A DNA stretch of 64,000 nucleotides from Sulfurimicrobium sp. (GTDB lineage: Bacteria; Pseudomonadota; Gammaproteobacteria; Burkholderiales; Sulfuricellaceae): assembly GCA_030652035.1 (NCBI GenBank), contig JAUSBJ010000035.1:186001-250000 (forward strand), in the 5' to 3' direction. The position numbers and the translations under genes were made by a program. Numbering within the stretch: position 1 is the first letter of the stretch; each line of letters begins with the position of its first letter. Of this stretch, positions 45,014 to 53,416 are shown piece by piece. Below the pieces are notes generated by a model, which saw only the letters and a list, made by a program, of their open reading frames with translations, was not told the origin of the DNA and searched no databases.

Positions 45014-45484
45014 GTGATCGAAAAGCTGGAGCACCTGGTCGATGAAGTTGGGGCACTGCACAGTAAACTCGTCCTGCTCATCGGGCAGCCCCATTCGGGT
45101 AAGACGGCACTGCTGCAAACCCTCGCAACAAACAGGGGCGTCACGCCGCTGAATGTTGGGGCTGAGTTGGGCGGTCGCCTGGCGGGTATGCCGCAGAGAC
45201 AGCGCCACCTGCAGACCACGACGATCCTGCGTGAGCTGGCCGATCAGCATGCCACTGGCGATTTGCTGCTGCTGGACAACATCGAGCTCTTGTTCGACCG
45301 ATCGCTCCAGCTCGACCCGCTTGATCTGCTGAAGCGTCACGCACACGCAAAACCCGTTGTGGCGGTTTGGCCGGGCGAGTTGCAGGGCGACACGAGAACC
45401 GGCCGGCTGACTTACGCCGACATGGGGCACCCAGAACATCAGGACTACAGCCTTGCTGGCGTGGTCCCCTTCGAAATTCAGTAA
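45014..45484 (+). CDS. brxF: BREX type 3 small P-loop protein BrxF
   Basis: I chose the GTG at 45014 because a strong AAGGAGG lies 5 bases upstream; an ATG at 44969 is also in frame. The 156-residue protein has Walker A LLIGQPHSGKTALLQ at about 25 and a Walker B-like DLLLLDNIELLFD at about 80. Size and position directly before brxC fit BrxF, the marker of BREX type 3. Confidence 0.85.
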   Translation: MIEKLEHLVDEVGALHSKLVLLIGQPHSGKTALLQTLATNRGVTPLNVGAELGGRLAGMPQRQRHLQTTTILRELADQHATGDLLLLDNIELLFDRSLQLDPLDLLKRHAHAKPVVAVWPGELQGDTRTGRLTYADMGHPEHQDYSLAGVVPFEIQ

Positions 45485-45503
45485 ATAGGGAAGAGAGAAA
45501 AAT

Positions 45504-48500
45504 ATGCGCTACGGCGATCTCATTCAATTCGAACCGATCGAATCGGTCATCCAACTGCTCGACGCCAATCGTCCGGAAGAGGCCAAGAAGCTCGTCGCGA
45601 CCTACGTCATGTCCGACGACATGGCCGAGCGAATCGCCAAGCAGATGATTCCGCAACTCTCCTTCGACGAGTCCGTTGACCACATGGGCGTGCTGGTGGT
45701 CGGCAACTACGGCACGGGTAAGTCACACTTGATGTCGGTGCTGTCCCTTGTCGCTGAGGACGCGGCCTACCAGCCCATGATCCGCCACCCCAAGGTTGCA
45801 GAAGCGGCAGGAAAGATCGCGGGCAAGTTCAAGGTCCACCGCATCGAGATCTCCAGCCAGATGTCGCTGCGGGACATCATCACGCAGGAGCTTGAGCTCT
45901 TCCTTGAAAAAAACGGCGTCAGCTACTCGTTCCCGGCAGCCGACAAGGTGGTCAACAACAAGGCGGCGTTCGAGGAAATGATGGCTGCGTTCGCCGAGGT
46001 TCACCCGAACCACGGCGTGCTGTTGGTGGTCGACGAGTTTCTCGACTACCTGCGCTCCCGTAAGGATCACGACCTGGTGCTGGACCTGTCGTTCCTGCGT
46101 GAGATCGGTGAAGTCACCAAGCACCTGCGCTTCCGCTTCGTGGCTGGCGTGCAGGAAGCCATCTTCGACAGCAACCGTTTTCAGCATGTCGCCGACAGCC
46201 TGCGTCGCGTGAAGGACCGCTTCACCCAAGTGCTGCTGGCTCGGCAGGACGTCAGCTTTGTGGTCGCCGAGCGCCTGCTGAAGAAGACCGCTGACCAGCA
46301 AAACAAAATCAGAACCTACCTCACCAAGTTCGCCAAGTTCTACAGCTCGATGAACGAGCGCATGGACGAGTACGTGCGGCTGTTTCCCGTTCACCCTGAG
46401 TACATCGGCACCTTCGAGCGGCTGATCTTCACCGAGAAGCGTGGCGCCCTGGTCACCCTGCGCGACCAAATCCAGGCCGTCTTGAATGACGAGGTTCCCG
46501 ACGATCGCCCCGGGCTTATCGGCTACGACAAGTTTTGGGAGACTGTGACTTCCAACTCGGTGCTGCGCTCCGACCCCAGCATTGGGCCCGTCCTGAAGGT
46601 CTCTGAGGTTCTAGCGGAGCGCGTGCTGAAGGCCTTCACTCGCCCGGCCTATCGGCCTATGGCGCAACGCGTGATTGCCGGCCTCTCCGTGCATCGACTC
46701 ACCACGGGCGGCGACATCTACGTTCCGGTCGGACCGACCGCTGCCGAACTACGCGACACCCTCTGCCTGTACCAGCCCGGCATCGAAGAGCTGGGCGGCG
46801 ACCCGGCCGACGACCTGCTCACCGCTGTGCAGACCACCCTGCGGGAGATCGTCAAAACGGTCAACGGCCAGTTCATCTCCAAGGCTCCGGACACCGAGCA
46901 GTATTACCTCGACCTCAAGAAGGACGTCGACTACGACGCTCAGATCGAAAAGCGTGCCGAAGCCCTGTCCGACGATGCGCTCGACCGTGCCTACTACGGG
47001 GCCATCAAGCAATTGATGGAGCGCACCGACGAGAGCACCTATGTCACCGGCCATCAGATCTGGCAATACCAGATCGAGTGGCAAGAACGCCGCGTGGACC
47101 GCAACGGTTATCTGTTCTTCGGCGCTCCGAATGATCGGCCCACCGCCCAGCCTGAGCGCGACTTCTACGTCTACTTCATTCAGCCCTTTGAGCCTCCGCG
47201 TTTCCGCGATGAGAACAAGTCGGATGAGGTGTTCATCCGGCTCAAGGGGCTCGATGACGCCATCAAGCGCCATCTGGCCTTTTACGCAGCCGCGCAGGAC
47301 CTCGCCTCCACCGCGAGCGGCGGCGCAAAGGCCGTCTACTTGGACAAGGCCAAAGACGCCCTGCGCGACATGAGCAAGTGGCTACAGGAAAAGCAGATGA
47401 CTGCTTTCGAAGTTAGCTACCAAGGCAAAACCAAAACCCTTCAGGGATGGGCCACTGGGGTCAACATCCGAGACAGGCTTCGTCTTGGCGGCGACGAGCG
47501 CGCCAACTTCCGCGACATCGTCAACGTTGTCTCAGGACTGGCGCTCAGCCAACAGTTTGCCGAGGTTTCGCCAGAGTACCCAACGTTCCCGGTGCTAGTG
47601 ACCGAGTCCAACCGCAAGCAGTTGGTGGGCAATGCGTTGAAGGCGCTGGCCGGCGGCACCCGCACCAAGGACGCCAATGCCATCCTCGACGCGTTGGAGA
47701 TGCTGGATGGCGACCGCATCGAGCCGGGGCGCTCGCGTTACTCGCAAGAAGTGCTCAGCCGCCTCAAGGCCAAGGGACACGGCCAGGTGCTCAACCGCAG
47801 CGAGCTGCTAAACGGTCAAACCGACGTGGAGTACTTCCACCCGGTGAAATTCCGCTTGGAGCCTGATCTGCTGGTGGCAGTGCTGGGCAGCCTCGTCTAC
47901 TCCGGTGACATCGTCTTGGCGATCACGGGCGACAAGATCGACTCCGGCAAGATCACGCTGTTGGCCGAGCGCGGCCTTGAAGAACTCAAGCAGTTTAAGC
48001 ATGTCGAAGCGCCGAAGGAGATCAACGTCGCCGTTCTGCGGTCGTTGTTCGAACTGCTCGGCCTGTCGCCCGGCTTGGCGCAGTTGGCCACGCAAGGCTC
48101 CGAGGAGCCCGTCAAACAGCTTCTTGAAGCCGTCTCCAAGCTGGTCGGCCGTGTCTTGACGGCGGGCACCGATCTACAAGGCAAGCTCACCTTCTGGGGC
48201 AAGCCACTGCTTACAGACGACGAAATCCGTGATTGGCGCACCCGTCTCGAAGCGCTCAAGACTTTCACCGAGGGTCTGACCCCTTACAACACAGTCGGCA
48301 AACTGAAGAACCTGCGTATCGGCTCCGATGACATCGACGCCCAGAAAAAGAATCTCGAAGTTCTGGCCGCTGTCGAAAAGCTGCTGGAGTTGGTGACTGA
48401 GTTGGGCAGTACAGCCGCCTACTTGTCGCAAGCCGAGATGGTGCTGTCCAGCGATCACGCGTGGGTCAAGCAGGCGCAGAGCGCCCGCAAGGACATCCTG

Positions 48501-49229
48501 GACAAGCTCGCACTGGACCGCAACGCACAGCATGCCGCCGAATACCGGCAGACCCTAGCCCAGCTCAAAAAGGACTACCTCAACGCCTACATCGCCCAGC
48601 ACAGCAAGGCACGCTTGGGCGTGGCGGAAGACAAGACCAAGTCTGCCTTGCGCAAGGACGCCCGTCTGGTCGCGATGCGGGCCTTGGCCGGCATTTCGCT
48701 GATGCCCACCAGCCAGCTCACCACCTTCGACGACAAGCTCGACAAGCTCAAGAGTTGCGCGTCCTTGGTGGAATCGGAGCTTTCTGCCAGCCCCTACTGC
48801 CCGCACTGCAGCTTCCGGCCTGCCAACGAGCAAGGCGACTTCCTGCCGGCAGCCAATGTGCTCCAGCAACTGGATGAGGAACTGGACCGGTTGCTCGACG
48901 GCTGGCAGCAAACGCTGCTCGACAACCTGGACGACCCGATCATCCAGGCCAACCTTGACCTGCTGAAGGCATCCGCCCGCGAACTGATCAAAAAGTTCGT
49001 TGCGTCGAAGAAGCTGGCCGACCCCGTCACACCGGACTTTGTCAGCGCTGTGCAGGAAGCCCTGTCAGGGCTGGAAAAGATCGGCGTCAGCGGCGACGAC
49101 ATCAAGAATGCCTTGCTACAGGGTGGTTCACCGGCCACACCAGATGACCTCCGCAAGCGGTTTGAAACCTTCCTGAATGATCGCTGCAAGGGCAAGGACG
49201 CCAGCAAGCTGCGGTTCGTGGTGGAGTAA
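45504..49229 (+). CDS. brxC: BREX P-loop ATPase BrxC
   Basis: BrxC is the large AAA-like ATPase of BREX (DUF6079). The 1241 residues have an N-terminal Walker A (VVGNYGTGKSHLMSVL, residues about 66-80) and Walker B (VLLVVDEFLDYLRSR, about 172-186), then long helical domains. A lone CxxC pair (SPYCPHCSF, about 1098) lies near the C-terminus. It is probably needed for methylation and phage exclusion, together with PglX. Its stop overlaps the next ATG (TAATG), giving translational coupling to the unknown HEPN gene. Confidence 0.93.
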   Translation: MRYGDLIQFEPIESVIQLLDANRPEEAKKLVATYVMSDDMAERIAKQMIPQLSFDESVDHMGVLVVGNYGTGKSHLMSVLSLVAEDAAYQPMIRHPKVAEAAGKIAGKFKVHRIEISSQMSLRDIITQELELFLEKNGVSYSFPAADKVVNNKAAFEEMMAAFAEVHPNHGVLLVVDEFLDYLRSRKDHDLVLDLSFLREIGEVTKHLRFRFVAGVQEAIFDSNRFQHVADSLRRVKDRFTQVLLARQDVSFVVAERLLKKTADQQNKIRTYLTKFAKFYSSMNERMDEYVRLFPVHPEYIGTFERLIFTEKRGALVTLRDQIQAVLNDEVPDDRPGLIGYDKFWETVTSNSVLRSDPSIGPVLKVSEVLAERVLKAFTRPAYRPMAQRVIAGLSVHRLTTGGDIYVPVGPTAAELRDTLCLYQPGIEELGGDPADDLLTAVQTTLREIVKTVNGQFISKAPDTEQYYLDLKKDVDYDAQIEKRAEALSDDALDRAYYGAIKQLMERTDESTYVTGHQIWQYQIEWQERRVDRNGYLFFGAPNDRPTAQPERDFYVYFIQPFEPPRFRDENKSDEVFIRLKGLDDAIKRHLAFYAAAQDLASTASGGAKAVYLDKAKDALRDMSKWLQEKQMTAFEVSYQGKTKTLQGWATGVNIRDRLRLGGDERANFRDIVNVVSGLALSQQFAEVSPEYPTFPVLVTESNRKQLVGNALKALAGGTRTKDANAILDALEMLDGDRIEPGRSRYSQEVLSRLKAKGHGQVLNRSELLNGQTDVEYFHPVKFRLEPDLLVAVLGSLVYSGDIVLAITGDKIDSGKITLLAERGLEELKQFKHVEAPKEINVAVLRSLFELLGLSPGLAQLATQGSEEPVKQLLEAVSKLVGRVLTAGTDLQGKLTFWGKPLLTDDEIRDWRTRLEALKTFTEGLTPYNTVGKLKNLRIGSDDIDAQKKNLEVLAAVEKLLELVTELGSTAAYLSQAEMVLSSDHAWVKQAQSARKDILDKLALDRNAQHAAEYRQTLAQLKKDYLNAYIAQHSKARLGVAEDKTKSALRKDARLVAMRALAGISLMPTSQLTTFDDKLDKLKSCASLVESELSASPYCPHCSFRPANEQGDFLPAANVLQQLDEELDRLLDGWQQTLLDNLDDPIIQANLDLLKASARELIKKFVASKKLADPVTPDFVSAVQEALSGLEKIGVSGDDIKNALLQGGSPATPDDLRKRFETFLNDRCKGKDASKLRFVVE

Positions 49230-50587
49230 TGATGAGTACGCTAGTTGGTCAAGGGCTCACGGATATCGATGCATTGGCACTAGCAGTTCGCGATCGCGAA
49301 TCGCGTCGGTTGATCGCGGAAGCAATCACCGCCTATCGCGGTGGTGCATTACGCTCTTCCATCATGTCGACGTGGATTGCGGTGTCGTTCGATATCATCG
49401 CCAAGGCGCGCGAACTAGCCGCACAGGGTGAAGCTGCATCAAAGGCATTCGTCCAGGACTTGGACACGGCAATCGCCAACAGCGACATCCGAAAGATGCA
49501 GACGATCGAGAGTGACATGCTCAAGACGGCGAATGAGCAACTTCAACTCTTTTCCCCCCACGAACTTGATGCGCTAGAGCGTTTGCAGAACGACCGCAAT
49601 CTTTGCGCCCACCCAGCGTTTATCGTCGAGGATGAGCTCTATCAACCGACTCTTGAGTTGGTTCGGTCACACATTGTCCATGCACTCCAGTACCTGCTGA
49701 TCCATGCTCCCTTGCAAGGCAAGAGCGCCATCACCCGGTTTGATGCCGACATCGTCAGCCCTTCGTTTCCCACCAGAAGTGCCGACATCGGCACATATAT
49801 CCGTGCCAAGTATCTCGACCGGGCCAAAGACGTTCTCGTTACCAATCTGATCAAAGCACTACTCAGTGCACCATTTGGCGACGAGCGCGCACGCTTCGTC
49901 GGACGGTCGCGTCTTCTGGCCATGACGTTGAGGGAAGTCGCCAAAGCCAAGACCGCTATTTATGACGCTACGGTGCCGATCTACGTAGCAAAAAAGTTCG
50001 ACTCCGTTGGGGATGACGTCCTGCTGACCCTTTGTCCCTTTCTCGAGAACGATGCGCGCATATGGGAATGGCTATCCGAGCCCGTGCGTTTGCGTATCAA
50101 GCAGCTCCTCCAAACAGCAGATGTTGAAACACTCAAGGCCCATGCCGCATTCGATGCAATCGCGGTTGTCGAACTCGGAGATGTGCTGCTGGCGCGTTTA
50201 GATGCCTTCGATCGGAACACGCAGATCAGCATCATTGGTGAACATCCCAAGAGAGGGCTTGTTCGCCGAGGCATTGATATCTACAGCGGGGCTGGCGGCT
50301 ATCGCACTGCTGAGTCCTGGGGGCAATCCATCATCTTGCCACTCGCCCCGTACTTTAATGCCGATGATATCCGAGTGTTACTTGATGCTGTGCAAGACAA
50401 CGGCCAGATTTGGGATGCTGGAGGCACGCCAGACATCCTGAATGCAGTTTTCGACATAACTCATCACTTGTTGCCACAGAGCCGGCAGTATTGGCAGACG
50501 TTTGTCGATAGCCGTATTGCCCATAACCGGGGCGATGCAGAAGACCACTATTCCTACCCAGGGCTGCAACAGCGGCTCGCTGCATAA
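49229..50587 (+). CDS. HEPN-like protein inserted in the BREX operon
   Basis: I do not recognise this 452-residue protein as a BREX core component. The N-terminal half is helical (GGALRSSIMSTWIAVSFDIIAKARELA, then LFSPHELDALERLQNDRNLCAHPAF) and carries an RX4H motif, Arg123 and His128, in the HEPN RNxxAH context. HEPN proteins are commonly RNases in defence and toxin systems. The C-terminal half has no recognised domain. It is coupled to brxC by a TAATG overlap and ends 21 bases before pglXI, so it is expressed with BREX. Alternatively the HEPN fold could be a non-catalytic dimerisation module. Confidence 0.75.
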   Translation: MMSTLVGQGLTDIDALALAVRDRESRRLIAEAITAYRGGALRSSIMSTWIAVSFDIIAKARELAAQGEAASKAFVQDLDTAIANSDIRKMQTIESDMLKTANEQLQLFSPHELDALERLQNDRNLCAHPAFIVEDELYQPTLELVRSHIVHALQYLLIHAPLQGKSAITRFDADIVSPSFPTRSADIGTYIRAKYLDRAKDVLVTNLIKALLSAPFGDERARFVGRSRLLAMTLREVAKAKTAIYDATVPIYVAKKFDSVGDDVLLTLCPFLENDARIWEWLSEPVRLRIKQLLQTADVETLKAHAAFDAIAVVELGDVLLARLDAFDRNTQISIIGEHPKRGLVRRGIDIYSGAGGYRTAESWGQSIILPLAPYFNADDIRVLLDAVQDNGQIWDAGGTPDILNAVFDITHHLLPQSRQYWQTFVDSRIAHNRGDAEDHYSYPGLQQRLAA

Positions 50588-50608
50588 GAACAACAAGGAA
50601 CCGAAAGT

Positions 50609-53416
50609 ATGAACGATCTATTCCACAACCAGACTGGTGCTGCGAATGGCCCGGTTGAATGCCTCGGCCAGACATTTCCGAGTGACGCAGCCCGACGCGA
50701 GCACTACCTGGCGATTCTTCGTGAAAAGCTGAGAGACCCTGAGTTCCGGAAAATCGACGGATTCCCTGTTGGTTCGGACGAACATATCCTGGCGCTTTCG
50801 GACCCGCCGTACTACACCGCTTGTCCGAATCCATTTATTGAGGATTTTGTTCGTTACTACGGCAAGCCTTACGACTCCTCTGTTCCGTACAGCAAAGATC
50901 CCTTCGCAGCGGATGTCAGCGAGGGTAAGAATGACCCGATTTACAACGCACATAGCTATCACACCAAAGTACCGCATAAAGCGATCATGCGTTACATCCT
51001 CCATTACACACAGCCTGGAGATTTGATTTACGACGGCTTCTGCGGAACAGGAATGACTGGGGTTGCCGCGCAAATGTGTGGCGACCGAGGTGTTGTTGAG
51101 TCAATGGGTTTTAAAGTCGACGAGTCTGGGACTGTACTGGAATCTGTAATAGAAGACGGTCGAACTGTTTGGAAAAATTTTTCGAAACTTGGAGTAAGAC
51201 GCGCACTTTTAAACGACCTAGCTCCTGCTGCAACTTTCATAGCCTCAAACTACAATTTACCCGTTGACGTCCACTTGTTTGAAGATGCAGCAAAAAACGT
51301 GATTAGACAGCTTAAAAATAATGTTGGCTGGATGTGGGAGGTAAATGACAAATACGGACGAGGAAAAATTAACTATACAGTCTGGTCAGAGCTATATGCC
51401 TGCGGTGAATGCGGCGGAGAAATCGTTTACTACGAAAACGCATTCAAAGCGGTGGGTAATTCCGTAGAGTACAAAGATGAATTTATCTGCCCACATTGTG
51501 GTGTCAAATGTTCAAAAAGTCCGGGGAAGGACTCGGGTGCTACAAAACTTGAGCGCACCTGGTCCTCTTACCACGACAAATACCTCAATCAAGTCATTAA
51601 GGTTCAAAAAAGGACCCCGCTGCTAATCAACTACTCCATCGGAAAAAAAAGATACGAAAAAAAGATTGAAGCTAACGATATGGAAGTAATTGCAAAGATA
51701 AACAGACTTCCATCACAAAACAATATTCCCTTCGAGATGATGCCTGAGGGCGATAAAACATGGGAACCCATTCGCACTGGAGTAACTCACACACATCATT
51801 TCTACTCTGATCGGGTTATTCAAACAATATCTGAATTCTTAAAGCTTGCAAATGATGGGTTTGAATCGCAAATGCAATTCCTTTTGGGAAGCGCTTTGCC
51901 AAAGCTGACGATAATGAATAGGTACATGCCACAACACGGTGGACGCGCTCTTGTTGGACCAATGGCAAACACACTTTACATTCCTCCGGTCAACGTCGAA
52001 AACAACGTGATCGACCAAATTGAGTATCAGCTAAAGAAAATCATTCAGGCAATTGGTAGGCGAGCCAAGAATTCAGTGCTAATTTCTACTCAGGCAATAC
52101 AGTCTTTAGATATTCAGGATAATTCTATTGACTACATATTTATTGATCCACCTTTCGGCGCAAATATTATGTATTCGGAGCTAAGCTTCTTGCGGGAGTC
52201 ATGGCTTTCTGTAAGAACGAACTCAAAGCCAGAAGCAATTGAAAATAAGACGCAGGGCAAGACAATAGATTCTTATCGAACGTTGATGACTCAATCCTTT
52301 CGCGAGGCTTATCGAGTCCTCAAGCCTGGAAGATGGATGACTGTGGAGTTTTCAAATACCAAAGCGAGTGTTTGGAACAGTATTCAAACAGCCCTTTCAG
52401 ATTGCGGTTTTGTCGTGGCATCAGTTGCGGCACTCGATAAGACCAGGGGAGGGCTACACGCAATGCTTGGCGTGACAGCAGTTAAGCAAGATCTGGTTAT
52501 ATCGGCGTATAAGCCAACAAGTGAACTTGAAGCTCGATTTGAACAGATTGGAGGCAGCGAAGAATCAGTCTGGGATTTTGTTCGAACCCACCTCAATTAC
52601 CTTCCCAGAGTCAAAATTAGGGACAAACAACTTGAATTTATTGCAGAGCGTGATCCCCGCATAATCTTTGATCGTATGGTGGGCTGGTTTGTGAGGCATA
52701 ACGCTCCTGTGCCAATGTCGAGCCAAGAATTTCAGGCCGGATTGGCTCAGCGATTTTTTGTTCGAGACGGCATGACATTTTTACCTGATCAGGTCGCCGA
52801 GTACGATAAGAAGCGCATGCAGGTTGCTGTTGCTCCTCAGATGGAGATGTTCATTTCCGATGAGCGCAGCGCGATTGACTGGTTATCCGATTTCCTGAAG
52901 CGTCGACCATCAACCTATCAAGAGATTCACACCGATTTCATCAGCCAGCTTGGGGCGGGTTGGAAGAAGCACGAGTCAAAACCGGAGCTCTCCGCATTGC
53001 TTGAAGACAACTTCATTCAGTACGACGGTACTGGCGAGGTTCCGAGCCAGATTCATAGCTATCTGTCGACAAACCACAAGGACCTGCGCAGTCTAGAGAA
53101 GAACAGCCCAGCCCTCGTGGCCAAAGCCAAGGATCGCTGGTATGTGCCCGACCCGAACAAGGCACAAGATCTGGAGAAGAAGCGAGAGAAGGCTCTGCTG
53201 AAAGAGTTCGAGGGATACCAAGTAGCGACAGGCAGAAAGTTGAAGGAATTTCGCCTTGAGGTGCTACGCGCCGGCTTCAAAGCGGCCTGGGGTGCCAAGA
53301 ACTACAAGGCCATCATCGCGATCGCCCAGAAAATTCCAGAAGACGCATTGCAAGAAGACGAGAAGCTACTGCTCTGGTACGACCAGGCGCTGACGCGTAC
53401 CGAGGCCGGGGCCTGA
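50609..53416 (+). CDS. pglXI: BREX type 3 DNA adenine methyltransferase PglXI
   Basis: The 935 residues contain an early SDPPYYTACPNPFIED, a SAM-binding YDGFCGTGMTGVAAQ (about 140-155), a four-Cys zinc ribbon (CGECG about 264, CPHCG about 294) and the catalytic IDPPFGANIMYSEL (about 508), as in DUF1156-type N6-adenine methylases. PglX marks host DNA at a BREX site so that phage is distinguished. AAGGAA precedes the ATG. The stretch 51100-52650 is clearly more AT-rich than the ends of the gene, suggesting replacement of the central part by recombination. Confidence 0.9.
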   Translation: MNDLFHNQTGAANGPVECLGQTFPSDAARREHYLAILREKLRDPEFRKIDGFPVGSDEHILALSDPPYYTACPNPFIEDFVRYYGKPYDSSVPYSKDPFAADVSEGKNDPIYNAHSYHTKVPHKAIMRYILHYTQPGDLIYDGFCGTGMTGVAAQMCGDRGVVESMGFKVDESGTVLESVIEDGRTVWKNFSKLGVRRALLNDLAPAATFIASNYNLPVDVHLFEDAAKNVIRQLKNNVGWMWEVNDKYGRGKINYTVWSELYACGECGGEIVYYENAFKAVGNSVEYKDEFICPHCGVKCSKSPGKDSGATKLERTWSSYHDKYLNQVIKVQKRTPLLINYSIGKKRYEKKIEANDMEVIAKINRLPSQNNIPFEMMPEGDKTWEPIRTGVTHTHHFYSDRVIQTISEFLKLANDGFESQMQFLLGSALPKLTIMNRYMPQHGGRALVGPMANTLYIPPVNVENNVIDQIEYQLKKIIQAIGRRAKNSVLISTQAIQSLDIQDNSIDYIFIDPPFGANIMYSELSFLRESWLSVRTNSKPEAIENKTQGKTIDSYRTLMTQSFREAYRVLKPGRWMTVEFSNTKASVWNSIQTALSDCGFVVASVAALDKTRGGLHAMLGVTAVKQDLVISAYKPTSELEARFEQIGGSEESVWDFVRTHLNYLPRVKIRDKQLEFIAERDPRIIFDRMVGWFVRHNAPVPMSSQEFQAGLAQRFFVRDGMTFLPDQVAEYDKKRMQVAVAPQMEMFISDERSAIDWLSDFLKRRPSTYQEIHTDFISQLGAGWKKHESKPELSALLEDNFIQYDGTGEVPSQIHSYLSTNHKDLRSLEKNSPALVAKAKDRWYVPDPNKAQDLEKKREKALLKEFEGYQVATGRKLKEFRLEVLRAGFKAAWGAKNYKAIIAIAQKIPEDALQEDEKLLLWYDQALTRTEAGA

